Source: GCA-003244245 sp049673305
GTDB taxonomy: Bacteria > Actinomycetota > Actinomycetes > Mycobacteriales > Pseudonocardiaceae
Direction of reading: 5' to 3'
Length of the DNA stretch: 64,000 bases
Assembly (NCBI GenBank): GCA_049673305.1
Contig: JBATXM010000009.1
Span: 84,699 to 148,698 of the forward strand
Below the pieces are notes generated by a model, which was given only the letters and a program-made list of their open reading frames with translations, had not been told where the DNA came from and did no database searches. Positions 48,172 to 57,649 of this stretch are shown one piece after another. A program made the position numbers and the translations under genes. How positions within the stretch are numbered: position 1 is the first letter of the stretch; the number at the start of each line of letters is the position of its first letter.

Positions 48172-48660
48172 GTGTCTATCACCGATGATCTGCTCGCCAA
48201 CAATGCCCGCTACACCGAGAGCTTCACCGGTCCGCTGCCGTTGCCGCCCGCCAAGCACCTCGCCGTCGTGGCCTGCATGGACGCCCGCCTGGACGTCTAC
48301 CGCATCCTGGGCCTGAACGAGGGTGAGGCGCACGTCATCCGCAACGCCGGAGGCGTGGTCACCGACGACGCGATCCGCTCGTTGGCGATTAGCCAACGAC
48401 TGCTCGGCACCCAGGAGATCATCCTCATTCACCACACCGACTGCGGAATGCTCACCTTCACCGACGACGATTTCAAGAGGTCCATCCAGGAGGAGACCGG
48501 GATCAAACCGCCGTGGGCCGCCGAGGCCTTCCCGGACCTCGAAGAGGACGTCCGGCAGTCGATTGCCCGGATCAAGGCCAACCCGTTCGTGCCAAACAAG
48601 AACTCCATCCGCGGGTTCGTCTTCGACGTGGCGAAGGGCGCGCTCAACGAGGTCGTGTGA
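48172..48660 (+). CDS. Beta-carbonic anhydrase
   Basis: Interconverts CO2 and bicarbonate. 162 aa from GTG 48172 with AGGAG 5 bases upstream. Zinc ligands are Cys35 (ACMDAR), His88 and Cys91 (HHTDCGM); Asp37/Arg39 form the catalytic dyad. Numbering and sequence match M. tuberculosis Rv1284. AHVIRNAGGVVTDDAIRSL is conserved. It may supply bicarbonate to the acyl-CoA carboxylases a few kilobases away, but that is inference. Followed by a strong terminator. Confidence 0.95.
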   Translation: MSITDDLLANNARYTESFTGPLPLPPAKHLAVVACMDARLDVYRILGLNEGEAHVIRNAGGVVTDDAIRSLAISQRLLGTQEIILIHHTDCGMLTFTDDDFKRSIQEETGIKPPWAAEAFPDLEEDVRQSIARIKANPFVPNKNSIRGFVFDVAKGALNEVV

Positions 48661-48665
48661 GCGGG

Positions 48666-48804
48666 TAGCTGGCTCTTCAAGTACCACCAACCCCGGTCCG
48701 GGAAGTCTCTCACGACGGCCAACCCCCGCTGGCATGCCAGGCGGGGGTTGGCCGTCGTTATTAGCAGCGTCCCGCAGGGTTGGTAGTCCTTGAAGAGCCA
48801 CCAA
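48666..48804. mobile_element. 139-base MITE-like element with 25-base ends and central hairpin
   Basis: The ends (48666-48690 and 48780-48804) are inverted copies of the 25-base repeat with CTTGAAGAGCC core seen at 10859. Between them is an 18-base hairpin (48712-48759). The right end lies in the last codons of the HMG-CoA-lyase gene. It may be a small non-autonomous element or a repeat-built double terminator. No target-site duplication was recognised. Confidence 0.5.
48712..48759. terminator. Strong bidirectional terminator after canA
   Basis: ACGACGGCCAACCCCCGC at 48712-48729 pairs with GCGGGGGTTGGCCGTCGT at 48742-48759; the loop is 12 bases. TTATTA follows on the plus strand. It lies between canA and the convergent HMG-CoA lyase gene. 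Confidence 0.85.
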
Positions 48805-49735
48805 GGGCTTGGACTACGCGGGAGGGAGATGGCCTGCCGAGCTGGCCGGCCATCCATACGCTGGTGCGCACCAGGGCGTCGAGGTTAACCCCGTGCTCGA
48901 TACCGAGCCCATCGAGCATCCACACCAGATCCTCGGTAGCCAGGTTGCCGGTGGCCGACTCGGCGTAGGGGCAGCCCCCCAGCCCACCAGCCGAGGCATC
49001 CACGCAGCTCACCCCGGCGCGCAAGGCGGCAAGAGTGTTGGACAGCGCCTGGCCGTAGGTGTCGTGGAAGTGCACCGCGAGGGCGTCAATCCCGACGCCG
49101 GCCCGGAGGAACCCCTCCAGCAACGCGACGACGTGACCTGGAGTGGCCACCCCGATGGTGTCACCCAGACAGAGCTGATCACAGCCCAGGTCAAGCAGCC
49201 GGCGCCCGACGCGCAGGACCTGTTCGAGGGGCACGGCCCCCTCCCACGGATCGCCGAAGCACATCGAGACGTATCCGCGCACCCCGAGCCCACCCGCCTT
49301 CGCCCGGCGCAGCACCGGGGAGAACATCGCGAACTGCGCGTCGACGTCGCGGTTGAGGTTGCGTTGGGCAAAGCTCTCGGTGGCTGACGCGAGGACCGCG
49401 ATCTCGGTGACGCCGGCCGCCAACGCCCGATCGAGGCCCCGCTCATTGGGCACCAGCACGGGGTAGCGCACCCCGTCGCGTGGGGTGAGCAGCCCGAGCA
49501 GCTCCGGGGCGTCGGCCAGCTGTGGCACCCAGCGCGGGTGCCCGAAGCTGGTCGCCTCCAGAACCGGCAGCCCCGCCGCGGCCAGCCGATCCAGGAACTC
49601 GGCCTTGACCTCGACGGGAACCACTGCCGGCTCGTTCTGCAAGCCGTCGCGCGCCCCGACTTCCCAGATCATCACCCGGGCGGGCAGCCCGGGCGCCGGC
49701 TGACGGTCGGGCAGGCCGACGTCCCGGGCGGTCAT
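48761..49735 (-). CDS. Hydroxymethylglutaryl-CoA lyase
   Basis: Cleaves HMG-CoA to acetyl-CoA and acetoacetate, the last step of leucine breakdown. 324 aa TIM-barrel with EVGARDGLQNEPAV (substrate and metal residues), AVLASATESFAQRN, HFHDTYGQALSNTLAAL (metal His pair) and the catalytic-Cys loop GGLGGCPYAESATGN. The start at 49735 overlaps the PH-protein stop (ATGA). The last 15 or so codons run through the 25-base repeat. Confidence 0.95.
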   Translation of the reverse strand: MTARDVGLPDRQPAPGLPARVMIWEVGARDGLQNEPAVVPVEVKAEFLDRLAAAGLPVLEATSFGHPRWVPQLADAPELLGLLTPRDGVRYPVLVPNERGLDRALAAGVTEIAVLASATESFAQRNLNRDVDAQFAMFSPVLRRAKAGGLGVRGYVSMCFGDPWEGAVPLEQVLRVGRRLLDLGCDQLCLGDTIGVATPGHVVALLEGFLRAGVGIDALAVHFHDTYGQALSNTLAALRAGVSCVDASAGGLGGCPYAESATGNLATEDLVWMLDGLGIEHGVNLDALVRTSVWMAGQLGRPSPSRVVQALGGSSRTTNPAGRC

Positions 49736-50226
49736 GTGGGCGTCGGTCCCGGGTTCACCTCGTAGTACAACAGCGATTGCACCCGCTCAACCTGGGGAAT
49801 GTCATCGAACTCCAGCGGCTCGTCAGAGGCCGACTCAACAATCAGCGTGCCGCAGCCCAGGATCCGGTCGATGAAGGAATTCCGGAACTGCACACTGGTG
49901 ATCCGGTTGATCGGGATGTCGATACCGCTGCGGGACAGTATGCCCTCCCGAACCAGCACCCGCCGGTTGGTCAGCACGAAATGCGTGGTGCGCCAGCGCA
50001 GCAGCGGCGTCACGGTCAGCCACAGCACACCGATACTACCGAGCGCGGCCAGCGCGATCCACCCGGTGAACCGCCAAGGCTGCCCGGCGACCCACCCGGC
50101 GGCGTAGGAACCGAATCCCACGATGATCAAAAATGCCAGCACCGGCAGCACCAGGATCTTCCAATGCGGGTGCTTGTGGAGCACCACCCGCTCGTCACCC
50201 AGAAGCAGACCATCTGGATAGGGCAA
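49732..50226 (-). CDS. PH-domain (DUF304-like) membrane protein
   Basis: 164 aa with two membrane segments (about residues 22-45 and 55-75) and a bacterial PH domain FVLTNRRVLVREGILSRSGIDI, SVQFRNSFIDRILGCGTLIVES. The same gene lies next to birA in mycobacteria (Rv3278c). Its stop overlaps the HMG-CoA lyase start, so the two are co-translated. Function unknown. Confidence 0.88.
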   Translation of the reverse strand: MPYPDGLLLGDERVVLHKHPHWKILVLPVLAFLIIVGFGSYAAGWVAGQPWRFTGWIALAALGSIGVLWLTVTPLLRWRTTHFVLTNRRVLVREGILSRSGIDIPINRITSVQFRNSFIDRILGCGTLIVESASDEPLEFDDIPQVERVQSLLYYEVNPGPTPT

Positions 50227-50395
50227 GACTCCTCCTCATCGCCACTGATCATGGTACCGCCGCGAGGGCGGCGCGGCGGGCCGATACAGTCCGCGGCGCA
50301 CACGGGCCTCACACCATGGTGGCCACGACCATGGAGGCGAAAAACGTGCTCACCCGAGCGGCGGCGGATCCCGTCGCGGAAAGTTGAGATCAATC

Positions 50396-50797
50396 ATGCA
50401 CAACCCGACCCCAGACTTCGCTGAAATGGACCCGAGCCAGGCAGGCCAAGCACTGATCCGGTGGGCCGAGCAGCTCCAACACCAGGCACAGGCCTACCGC
50501 CACCTCCACCACCAGATGTCAAAGCTCGCGGTCACCGAGACCTCGGCGGACGGCATGGTTCGGGTCAGCGTGGACGCCCAAGGCGTACCCATCGAGATGA
50601 CCCTCACCGACCGGGCCCGGGGAGCGGACCCGGCTCGGTTGTCCGCCGAGTTGATGACCTGCCTGCGGCGGGCCCAGCGCACCCTGGCCACCCAGGTACA
50701 GGATCTCGTGACCGCCTCGGTCCAGGACAATCGCGACGACGCCGCCGCGCGGATCATAGCCAGCTACCGCGACCACTTTCCCGACCTGCCTGGCTAG
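50396..50797 (+). CDS. YbaB/EbfC family DNA-binding protein
   Basis: 133 aa from ATG 50396 (MHNPTPDFAEMDPSQ). The middle shows the YbaB pattern: LAVTETSADGMVRVSVDAQGVPIEM and LSAELMTCLRRAQRTLATQVQ. Members form dimeric nucleoid-associated proteins, some near ESX genes. A TTG at 50384 is an alternative. The end overlaps birA's end by four bases in convergent orientation. Confidence 0.8.
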   Translation: MHNPTPDFAEMDPSQAGQALIRWAEQLQHQAQAYRHLHHQMSKLAVTETSADGMVRVSVDAQGVPIEMTLTDRARGADPARLSAELMTCLRRAQRTLATQVQDLVTASVQDNRDDAAARIIASYRDHFPDLPG

Positions 50798-51615
50798 GCG
50801 TCGTAAACATGTGTCACGTCACCCACCGACAGGGCCCGCCGCTGCCCACCGGAGCGCACCACCAACCGGCCTTCGGTGTCGATCTCGACCGCGGTGCCGG
50901 TAAGTTCGGGCTGCCCCGGTAGCTCCACCCTGACCTGCGCACCCAGGGTTGCGCAGCGTTGCTGGTAGGCCTCCCGCAGACCGGAGGCGAGCGGGTCACC
51001 CGCATGCGCACACCACTGCCGCAGCTCGGTGTCCAACGCGCGCAGCAACGCGCGCAGCAGCGGGTCGCGGTCGGTGCAGGCGGCCTGCTCGATGGCCAAC
51101 GACGTCGCGCCGGGCACTGGCAACTCGTCAGGTTGCACCGTCACGTTCAGCCCGATGCCCACGACGACCGCTGGACCAGCGGGTACCACCTCGGCGAGGA
51201 TCCCGGCCGCTTTGCGCCGGTGGGCACCCAGCAACAGGTCGTTGGGCCATTTCAGCACCGCGGGCAACTCTCCTACCGCGCTGACGGTCCGGCCCAGCGC
51301 CACCCCCACCAGCAGCGGTAACCAGCTCCAGCGGGCTTGGGGCACCTCAAGGGGTCGCAGCAGCACCGACAACGTCAGCCCCGACCGGGCGGGGGCGACC
51401 CAACCGCGCGCGGCCCGGCCGCGTCCGGCGCTCTGGTGCTCGGCGACCAGCACGGTGCGATCCGGTGCCCCAGCTCGCGCCGCGGCAACCAGCGCGGTAT
51501 TCGTCGACGGGACACTGCCAACGACGTCCAGCGCGTGATAAGGGCCCCCCGGCGCCAGCAGAGCCCGGCGCAGCGCGTCCTGGCACAGGGGGGGTCGCTC
51601 GAGGTCAGTCCACAT
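50794..51615 (-). CDS. birA: Biotin--[acetyl-CoA-carboxylase] ligase
   Basis: Attaches biotin to carboxylase Lys residues (here AccA Lys546). 273 aa without an HTH, so not a repressor. VGSVPSTNTALVAAARAGAP, AEHQSAGRGRAARGWVAP and KWPNDLLLGAHRRKAAGILAE are the ligase motifs, and VVGIGLNVTVQ follows. It is divergent from accD by 33 bases, as in mycobacteria. Confidence 0.95.
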   Translation of the reverse strand: MWTDLERPPLCQDALRRALLAPGGPYHALDVVGSVPSTNTALVAAARAGAPDRTVLVAEHQSAGRGRAARGWVAPARSGLTLSVLLRPLEVPQARWSWLPLLVGVALGRTVSAVGELPAVLKWPNDLLLGAHRRKAAGILAEVVPAGPAVVVGIGLNVTVQPDELPVPGATSLAIEQAACTDRDPLLRALLRALDTELRQWCAHAGDPLASGLREAYQQRCATLGAQVRVELPGQPELTGTAVEIDTEGRLVVRSGGQRRALSVGDVTHVYDA

Positions 51616-51648
51616 GATCTCCAGACGTTACCTTTAAGGTCGGGCGTC

Positions 51649-53268
51649 ATGAGCGGCGCCACGGGACCTGTCGACGGGCCGGATATCCACACCACTGCGG
51701 GCAAGCTTGCTGATCTGCTGCGCCGCACCGAAGAGGCGGTGCACGCGGGGTCCGCCCGTGCCCTGGCGCGCCAGCACGCCAAGGGCCGCAAGACCGCCCG
51801 GGAGCGGATCGACCTGCTGCTGGACGCCGGCTCATTCATCGAGCTTGACGAGCTGGCTCGACACCGCAGCAGCAATTTCGGCCAGGAGATCAACCGACCC
51901 TACGGCGACGGCGTGGTCACCGGCTACGGCACCGTCGACAACCGGCCGGTGTGTGTGTTCAGTCAGGACGCTGCCATCTTCGGTGGCAGCCTCGGCGAGG
52001 TGTACGGCGAGAAGATCGTCAAGGTGATGGACCTGGCGATGCGGACCGGCTGCCCGATCATCGGGATCAATGAGGGCGGCGGCGCCCGGATCCAGGAGGG
52101 TGTGGTCTCGCTGGCGCTGTACGGCGAGATCTTCCTGCGCAACACGCACGCCTCCGGGGTGATCCCGCAGATCTCGCTGATCATGGGTTCGTGCGCGGGT
52201 GGGCACGTCTACTCCCCCGCGCTGACCGACTTCACGGTGATGGTCGACCAGAGCTCCACCATGTTCATCACCGGCCCAGATGTGATCAAGACGGTGACCG
52301 GCGAGGAGGTCGGTTTCGAGGAGCTCGGCGGCGGACGGACGCACAACACCAAGTCGGGCAACGCGCACTACCTGGGCGCCGATGAGGAGGACGCACTGTC
52401 CTATGTCAAGGAACTGCTGTCGTTCCTGCCGTCGAACAACCTCGCCGCACCTCCGGTGTTCGACGTTGCGGAGCTCAGCCACGGGCCGGTGGCCGACTCC
52501 CTCACCGACTCCGACCGGGAGCTCGACACGCTGATCCCGGACTCGGCGAAGGCGCCCTACAACATCCACGAGGTGATCACCCGGGTCGTCGACGAGGGGG
52601 AATTCCTGGAGGTGCACCAGCTGTTCGCGCCCAACATCGTCGTCGGTTTCGGCCGGGTCGAGGGCGCCAGTGTCGGGATCGTGGCCAACCAGCCCACCCA
52701 GCTGGCCGGCTGCCTGGACATCGACGCCGCGGAGAAGGCCGCCCGATTCGTGCGGACCTGCGACGCGTTCAACGTCCCGGTGCTCACCTTCGTTGACGTG
52801 CCCGGCTTTCTGCCCGGCACCGACCAGGAGTGGAACGGCATCATCCGGCGCGGCGCCAAACTCATCTACGCCTACGCCGAAGCCACCGTGGCCAAGGTCA
52901 CGGTGATCACCCGAAAGGCTTACGGCGGCGCCTACGACGTGATGGGCTCCAAGCACCTTGGCGCGGACATCAACCTGGCCTGGCCATCGGCGCAGATCGC
53001 CGTGATGGGCGCTTCCGGCGCAGCGAACATCCTGCACCGTAAGGAACTCGCCGCAGCGCCAGCCTGCGAGGTGGCCGCGCTGCGGTCCCAGCGGCAACAG
53101 GAATACGAGGACGCTCTGCTCAACCCCTACGTCGCGGCCGACCGCGGCTACATCGACTCAGTGATCCCGCCCTGTCACACCCGTTTCTCGGTAGCCCGCG
53201 CGCTGCGAATGCTCAAAGACAAACGCCAGACCCTGCCCCCCAAGAAGCATGGGAACATTCCCCTGTGA
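51649..53268 (+). CDS. Acyl-CoA carboxylase beta subunit (AccD5-like)
   Basis: Carboxyltransferase subunit moving CO2 from biotin to acetyl- or propionyl-CoA. 539 aa from ATG 51649; the open frame from 51337 overlaps birA. Motifs include INEGGGARIQEGV, GSCAGGHVYSPALTDF, GPDVIKTVTGEEVGFEELGG, DVPGFLPGTDQEW and YGGAYDVMGSKHLG. These match the propionyl/acetyl AccD5 group; substrate is not certain. Overlaps accE by GTGA. Confidence 0.95.
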   Translation: MSGATGPVDGPDIHTTAGKLADLLRRTEEAVHAGSARALARQHAKGRKTARERIDLLLDAGSFIELDELARHRSSNFGQEINRPYGDGVVTGYGTVDNRPVCVFSQDAAIFGGSLGEVYGEKIVKVMDLAMRTGCPIIGINEGGGARIQEGVVSLALYGEIFLRNTHASGVIPQISLIMGSCAGGHVYSPALTDFTVMVDQSSTMFITGPDVIKTVTGEEVGFEELGGGRTHNTKSGNAHYLGADEEDALSYVKELLSFLPSNNLAAPPVFDVAELSHGPVADSLTDSDRELDTLIPDSAKAPYNIHEVITRVVDEGEFLEVHQLFAPNIVVGFGRVEGASVGIVANQPTQLAGCLDIDAAEKAARFVRTCDAFNVPVLTFVDVPGFLPGTDQEWNGIIRRGAKLIYAYAEATVAKVTVITRKAYGGAYDVMGSKHLGADINLAWPSAQIAVMGASGAANILHRKELAAAPACEVAALRSQRQQEYEDALLNPYVAADRGYIDSVIPPCHTRFSVARALRMLKDKRQTLPPKKHGNIPL

Positions 53269-53513
53269 GTGACGATGCGTGTGGCCATTCACCGGCGATC
53301 CGCATCCTGCGAGGTGATCCCTCGGCGGAGGAACTCGCCGCGCTGATCGCCACACTCGCCGCGCTGCGCGGCGTTGCCGGCGCGCAGCCACCAGCGCTGC
53401 GCAGCGCCTGGGCCGATCCGGCGCACCAGCTGCGCGCTCCCCGGCACCCCCGGCCCCAGCGCCTGGCGCAACTCGGCTCGGGAGGCTACTGCGTGCGGAG
53501 CTGGCTCTCGTAG
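53265..53513 (+). CDS. accE: Acyl-CoA carboxylase epsilon subunit
   Basis: 82 aa, starting at the GTG that overlaps the accD stop. The epsilon pattern is a short N-terminus with IRILRGDPSAEELAALIATL and a Pro/Arg-rich middle. The epsilon subunit bridges alpha and beta in actinobacterial complexes. The 3' end overlaps the convergent MazG-like gene by 28 bases. Confidence 0.85.
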   Translation: MSDDACGHSPAIRILRGDPSAEELAALIATLAALRGVAGAQPPALRSAWADPAHQLRAPRHPRPQRLAQLGSGGYCVRSWLS

Positions 53514-53857
53514 TGCGCGTCGACCTTTTTGATCTTTGACGCGAGAGCCTTACCGAGATCAATGTCGTACGAGCTGGCCAAGGTGGCGACGCAAATCATC
53601 ACGTCAGCAAGCTCACCAGACATGGATTCAGCAGTAAAACACTGATCCTTGGTCGCTCGCTGGTAGCCAGCCCGGCCGAGAACTTCGGCTTGCAGCTCAC
53701 CGACTTCCTCGGCGAGCTTCGCCGCCTGCGCCAGCACGAAAGCCGGCTGGCTGCTCTTATCGCTTCCCAGCGCCAGACGTAAGCGCCCCAACTGCATCTT
53801 GGCCCAGTCGTTCAGGTCACGAACGGTCAAATCAGGCGAGAGGGCGTTTCGAGTCAT
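53486..53857 (-). CDS. MazG-like nucleotide pyrophosphohydrolase
   Basis: 123 aa from ATG 53857. EEVGELQAEVL, SGELADVMICVATLASSYDIDL is the all-alpha NTP pyrophosphatase pattern with the ExxE...ExxD metal sites. Substrate (dNTP or modified nucleotide) is unknown. It converges with accE with overlapping ends and is divergent from the GntR gene, the first gene of the inserted segment. Confidence 0.8.
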   Translation of the reverse strand: MTRNALSPDLTVRDLNDWAKMQLGRLRLALGSDKSSQPAFVLAQAAKLAEEVGELQAEVLGRAGYQRATKDQCFTAESMSGELADVMICVATLASSYDIDLGKALASKIKKVDAHYESQLRTQ

Positions 53858-53926
53858 GGCGTCACCGACGGCCTTCCACTCACATGTTGGGGCGTGCATG
53901 AACGAAGCCACGGTATTCTCCAGTCG

Positions 53927-54478
53927 ATGCCAGAGCCACGGGATCCGGCCTTCCCCTACCACCGCATCGTTAATGATCTTCGATCGGCGATCTTGGCTGG
54001 TCGCCTGGCCCCGGGTGACCGCCTCAGCTCCGAGTGGGAGTTGGTGCAGCAGTACCAGACCAGCCGGCCGACGGTGCGCCGCGCGGTGGCTGTGCTCAAG
54101 GCGGAGGGCTTGGTGATCACGGAGCAGGGTCGGGGGGCTTTTGTCCGTCCTATGCCTCATGTGCGGTTATTGGTCACTGGCGCGAACTATCGTCGGCATC
54201 GCAGCGCGGGCGTTGCGGGCTTCAACGCGCAGGTGACCGAGCAGGGGCAACGCCCTGCGCAGCGTCTTCTAGAGGTGTCGACAATCGGCGCTCCACCTGA
54301 GGTGGCGATGCGTCTAGACGTCGAGGAGAACGCACCGCTGGTCCTCCGGCGGCGGCTGTTCCTGGTGGAGGATCAGCCGGTGGCCCTGTGCGACAGCTAC
54401 TACCCCGCCGACTTGGCGGAGGGAACGGTGATCTACGCTGGACGGGGACACAGAGCTCGTCGTGGAAGACGACAGTAG
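53927..54478 (+). pseudogene. Truncated GntR/HutC-type regulator
   Basis: Winged helix is complete (YHRIVNDLRSAILAGRLAPG, TSRPTVRRAVAVLKAEGLV). The UTRA effector domain begins NYRRHRSAGVAGFNAQVTE and keeps LVLRRRLFLVEDQPVALCDS, but stops after PADLAEGTVIYAG, about 50 residues early. At that point sequence switches to the binding-protein relic. The truncated protein may still bind DNA but cannot sense ligand normally. ATG 53927. Divergent from the MazG-like gene, 69 bases apart. Confidence 0.7.
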
Positions 54479-55348
54479 TGACCCGGCGCGGGTGGAGTCT
54501 TGCCTTCGGGCTGTGGCGGGTAGGTGTGACCTGCTGTTGGGGCCATACTCGACGCAGCTCATGCGGGTGGCATCCAGGGTCGCGCCCGACCTTGACCATC
54601 TGGTGTGGAATCACGGCGGTTCCGGCGACGACGTGGTAACGGCCGCTCCGGGTCACGTCGTGTCTGTACTGTCACCGACGAGCCGCTACGCCGAGCCGTT
54701 CCTGCGCCACCTCGCGGGACAGTCCACGCGGGCGCCGCTGTGGCTCGTGCAGGGCCGAGAAGCTTTGGCCGGCAGGTCATCGCGGGTGCGGCGGAGGCGG
54801 CCAAGGCACTCGGGCTGCGCACGGTGCGCATCGGTCCGGCCGATGAGCTGCCCACCGACCATGCTCCGTCGGGGTGGGACGCGTTCTGCGCCGGATCCTT
54901 CGAAGAAGACGTCGCGAGAGTCACCGCCGCCCGCGCGCTCGCTCAGCAGCCGAGGGTGATCGGCGCTGTCGCGGCCGGCGTGCGCGACTTCGGGCGGGAG
55001 GTGACCAGCGCCGAAGGCGTCTACGGCATCGCGCAGTGGTTCCCCGGTGGCCGCACGACCATCGAGTTGGGACCGACGGAAGAAGACTTCCTTCAGGCAT
55101 ACTCCGCGCTGACCGGTGCGGTGCCTGATTATCCGGCTGTTCAGGCGGCAGCCACGGCCGTGCTCGCCACACACTGCGCCCGAACCGCTGGCACCGTGGC
55201 GCGAGAAAGCCTGTGGCCCACGGCGGCCGCCCTACAGACGACTACAATGTTCGGCGCCTTCAGAATCGATCCGGCCAGTGGAGCGCAGCTCGGCCACCAG
55301 ACAGCACTGGTGCGCTGGACCGCGAACGGCCCCCGCGTCATGAGTTGA
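54438..55348 (+). pseudogene. Frameshifted, 5'-truncated ABC-type substrate-binding protein relic
   Basis: From 54438 the frame LDGDTELVVEDDSSDPARVE then CDLLLGPYSTQLMRVAS is a type I periplasmic-binding (LivK-like) N-terminal lobe without its start. A frameshift near 54752-54768 moves to SFGRQVIAGAAEAAKALGLR and AQWFPGGRTTIELGPTEEDF through to the stop. It is fused to the GntR gene, so a deletion joined the two. No ABC permease genes remain. Convergent end with the XRE gene. Confidence 0.7.
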
Positions 55349-56600
55349 CGCCGCTTCCCCGCCGCATCAGCTCGTATGCCTCCCGCAGATCGCATGCTTC
55401 TGGCAGAGCTCGGGTTTCGACAGTCCGGACCACCTCCAGTGCCCGCCAGTGGTTCGAGGCCACCAGGCGACCGGAGAGCATAGCCGCCTGGGTGACCGCA
55501 CAGGCCTCATCGAGGCGGTCAGTCAGGAGCAAGGCAAGGACTAGATCGATGTTGGCTGAGGCGAGCCGGCGGGGCCAGCGGCCAGCCTCGGCATCCTGGG
55601 TCAGCCTGACGACAACGTGGCGGGCATGGTGCTCGGATGCCACATCCCCGAGCCAAGCGAGTGTGGTGGCGACATAGGCTTCCGCCTTGTCTGGGTCATA
55701 ATGATAGTGATGCTCGGGTTTCTCCGATTTTGCGATGTGGGAAACGAATCGCTCTACCCGGTTCAGCGCGTTGTAGGTCTCCTTAGCCTTGCCGAGCCGT
55801 GCCCATGCGCGACACTCCTGCGCCGTGGCCTGAATGGCTGCCGAGCTACCGTGTGGAGCGAGCCGCTGCGCGGCCTGAGATAGCTCCACCGCCTGGTGGT
55901 AATCGCCATCGATCAGCACTTGCCAAGCCTCGGTCTCGTAGCGCCAGGCATAAATTTCGGACTGGCCCGCCTGCTGCGCCAAGCTCGCGGCGGTTGCAAG
56001 CCAGCTGTTGGCCGCCGCTCGCCGCTCAAGATCGACGTATAGCGTGGCCGCGATGAGGGAGAGCCACGCACCCACGATAAGCAGCCGACGGTGCTCATCA
56101 AGCGTCTTACGCGCATCGAGTAGCCGCAGACAGTAGGACACATGCCGGCGAACCGGATCGAGCAACTCCCGCGGTGGGGTTACGGAGTACTTGACTGCCA
56201 GTTCGTCAACCATGTCTTCCAGTCGACGCAGCGTCTCGGTGCTCACGTCTGACGCAGCTACCCGCCGGGCGAGCTCCAAGGCCTCGTGCTCTTCTCCGCC
56301 GGTTGGTGAGGAGCCCATCCAGACAGCCAATTGCAGATCATGTGATGTCGTCGCTAACCGGGTAATGCGTTCATCGCTAGCTTTGTTCTCCGCAGCAAGA
56401 AAGCGGTCACGCTGGACGTCGGAGGCTTTCTCCAAAGCCTGGTCCAGGGCGCGGCGTAGCGCCAGGCTCGGTGGGTGGGCGCCGCGCTCGGCGTTGCCGA
56501 TCGTCCGCTTCGTGAAGCCCAGCGCTGCGGCGAACTTGTCCTGCGGCAGGCACAGCACCACCGCACGGAACCGACGGATCGTCCCCGCAGTCCACTCCAC
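55338..56600 (-). CDS. HTH (XRE-like) regulator with TPR-like domain
   Basis: About 420 aa from a GTG at 56600; TTG at 56684 gives a longer form and the true start is uncertain, since neither has a good ribosome site. The HTH reads FRAVVLCLPQDKFAAALGFT and RTIGNAERGAHPPSLALRRA. The rest is helical repeats (QVLIDGDYHQAVELSQAAQR, AEAYVATTLAWLGD). No adjacent target is evident. Confidence 0.75.
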   Translation of the reverse strand: MEWTAGTIRRFRAVVLCLPQDKFAAALGFTKRTIGNAERGAHPPSLALRRALDQALEKASDVQRDRFLAAENKASDERITRLATTSHDLQLAVWMGSSPTGGEEHEALELARRVAASDVSTETLRRLEDMVDELAVKYSVTPPRELLDPVRRHVSYCLRLLDARKTLDEHRRLLIVGAWLSLIAATLYVDLERRAAANSWLATAASLAQQAGQSEIYAWRYETEAWQVLIDGDYHQAVELSQAAQRLAPHGSSAAIQATAQECRAWARLGKAKETYNALNRVERFVSHIAKSEKPEHHYHYDPDKAEAYVATTLAWLGDVASEHHARHVVVRLTQDAEAGRWPRRLASANIDLVLALLLTDRLDEACAVTQAAMLSGRLVASNHWRALEVVRTVETRALPEACDLREAYELMRRGSGVNS

Positions 56601-56757
56601 CGACGAAGGGTAACGCAGGCCCTGCCAACGGATTGCCCCGAACCGAGGGATCGCCAGGTTTGACCGAAGAGGCCACCCGGTCAAACGCGACCGTTGACAT
56701 CCCCCATCTTCCTGGTGTCAAGTGGTGGGTACCGCAGGGTAGCAGCCGATCCGGCCG

Positions 56758-56961
56758 CTACCACAGCCAGCTTCCGACCAGCAGAAGACGTGCGACCGCG
56801 ACGAGCGCGATTACGACGATGCACAACAAGACAATCCGCAAGTAGGGCACCCAGCTCCGACAGTAGATGGCTGGGGTGGAGGCGCGAACTAACTCGGACA
56901 AGATCCGTATCCGCTCGGGCGGTTCCTCGTTGCGCAGAGTATCGTTCGATACGTTCGTCAT
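56758..56961 (-). CDS. Small single-TM protein
   Basis: 67 aa from ATG 56961 with GAAAGG 9 bases upstream. A charged N-terminus (NEEPPERIRILSELVRAS) is followed by one membrane segment (YLRIVLLCIVVIALVAVARL). The end is GSWLW. Unknown function. It starts 49 bases from the large hairpin at 57010, which may be its promoter region or a terminator for something beyond. Confidence 0.6.
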   Translation of the reverse strand: MTNVSNDTLRNEEPPERIRILSELVRASTPAIYCRSWVPYLRIVLLCIVVIALVAVARLLLVGSWLW

Positions 56962-57009
56962 GTCGCTAGGCCTTTCGTTGCCCTGGACCGGTGGCGGGGG
57001 GACGTGCGG

Positions 57010-57053
57010 CGGAGAGAACGGGATCTCCCTGGCCGGAGATCCCGTTCTCTCCG
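57010..57053. repeat. Perfect 19-base inverted repeat
   Basis: CGGAGAGAACGGGATCTCC (57010-57028) and its exact inverse (57035-57053) are separated by six bases. It would form a very stable hairpin. There is no T-run, so a terminator role is uncertain; phage attachment, MITE or operator roles are open. Confidence 0.85.
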
Positions 57054-57649
57054 CATGCCAACGATTCGGCACAGCTAATGAAACGTTTATGCGGCAGGCC
57101 ACCGGAAGTTTTTTACTTCCGCAAATGTCGTGAGCGGTGTTTCCAGGTTGTTGCCCGGGGTTACAGGTCGGCTCTCATGGGCTGCCGAAGTGTCGGTGCG
57201 TGATGTGCGTGATGCTGTGGCAGAGAATCGAGAGCAGCCCCCAGGACTGTGGTTCACATGGCGCCGACAACGTCCGGTCAGGGTCGAGCCGCTGTTCACC
57301 CTTCGCTCGGGAGCTGGATCCGCGGGCGGGTCTTTCTCGTTGACTTAGCTCGTGACTGCACCGAGTCGGGAACGTTGACTGCGTTGCCCAGCGGTGAACG
57401 GGGTACATGCACGGTCGTTTCAAGATCGTGGGGATACGTGCGACCGTTTGGTTGCCTCCTTCAAAGATGCACGGGTCGCGTGTCGATGGCATGTCGCATG
57501 TCGACCTAAGGACTCACCGGAAAATAATGTCCGTTTGGGTGGGCCGCATCACCCACCTTCAACCCGAACTGCACCGTGGTCTCGTCCGGCGCGATCTCGC
57601 GGAACATGTGAATGATCTCGGTTCGTGCTCCACGTGCAAGACTGTGGGC
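57054..57649. other. Intergenic between hairpin and orphan antitoxin
   Basis: 596 bases; open frames on both strands have no ribosome site. A short GGAAG/CTTCC hairpin with a T-run lies near 57100. A promoter for the gene at 57650 must be here but I did not identify one. Confidence 0.4.
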
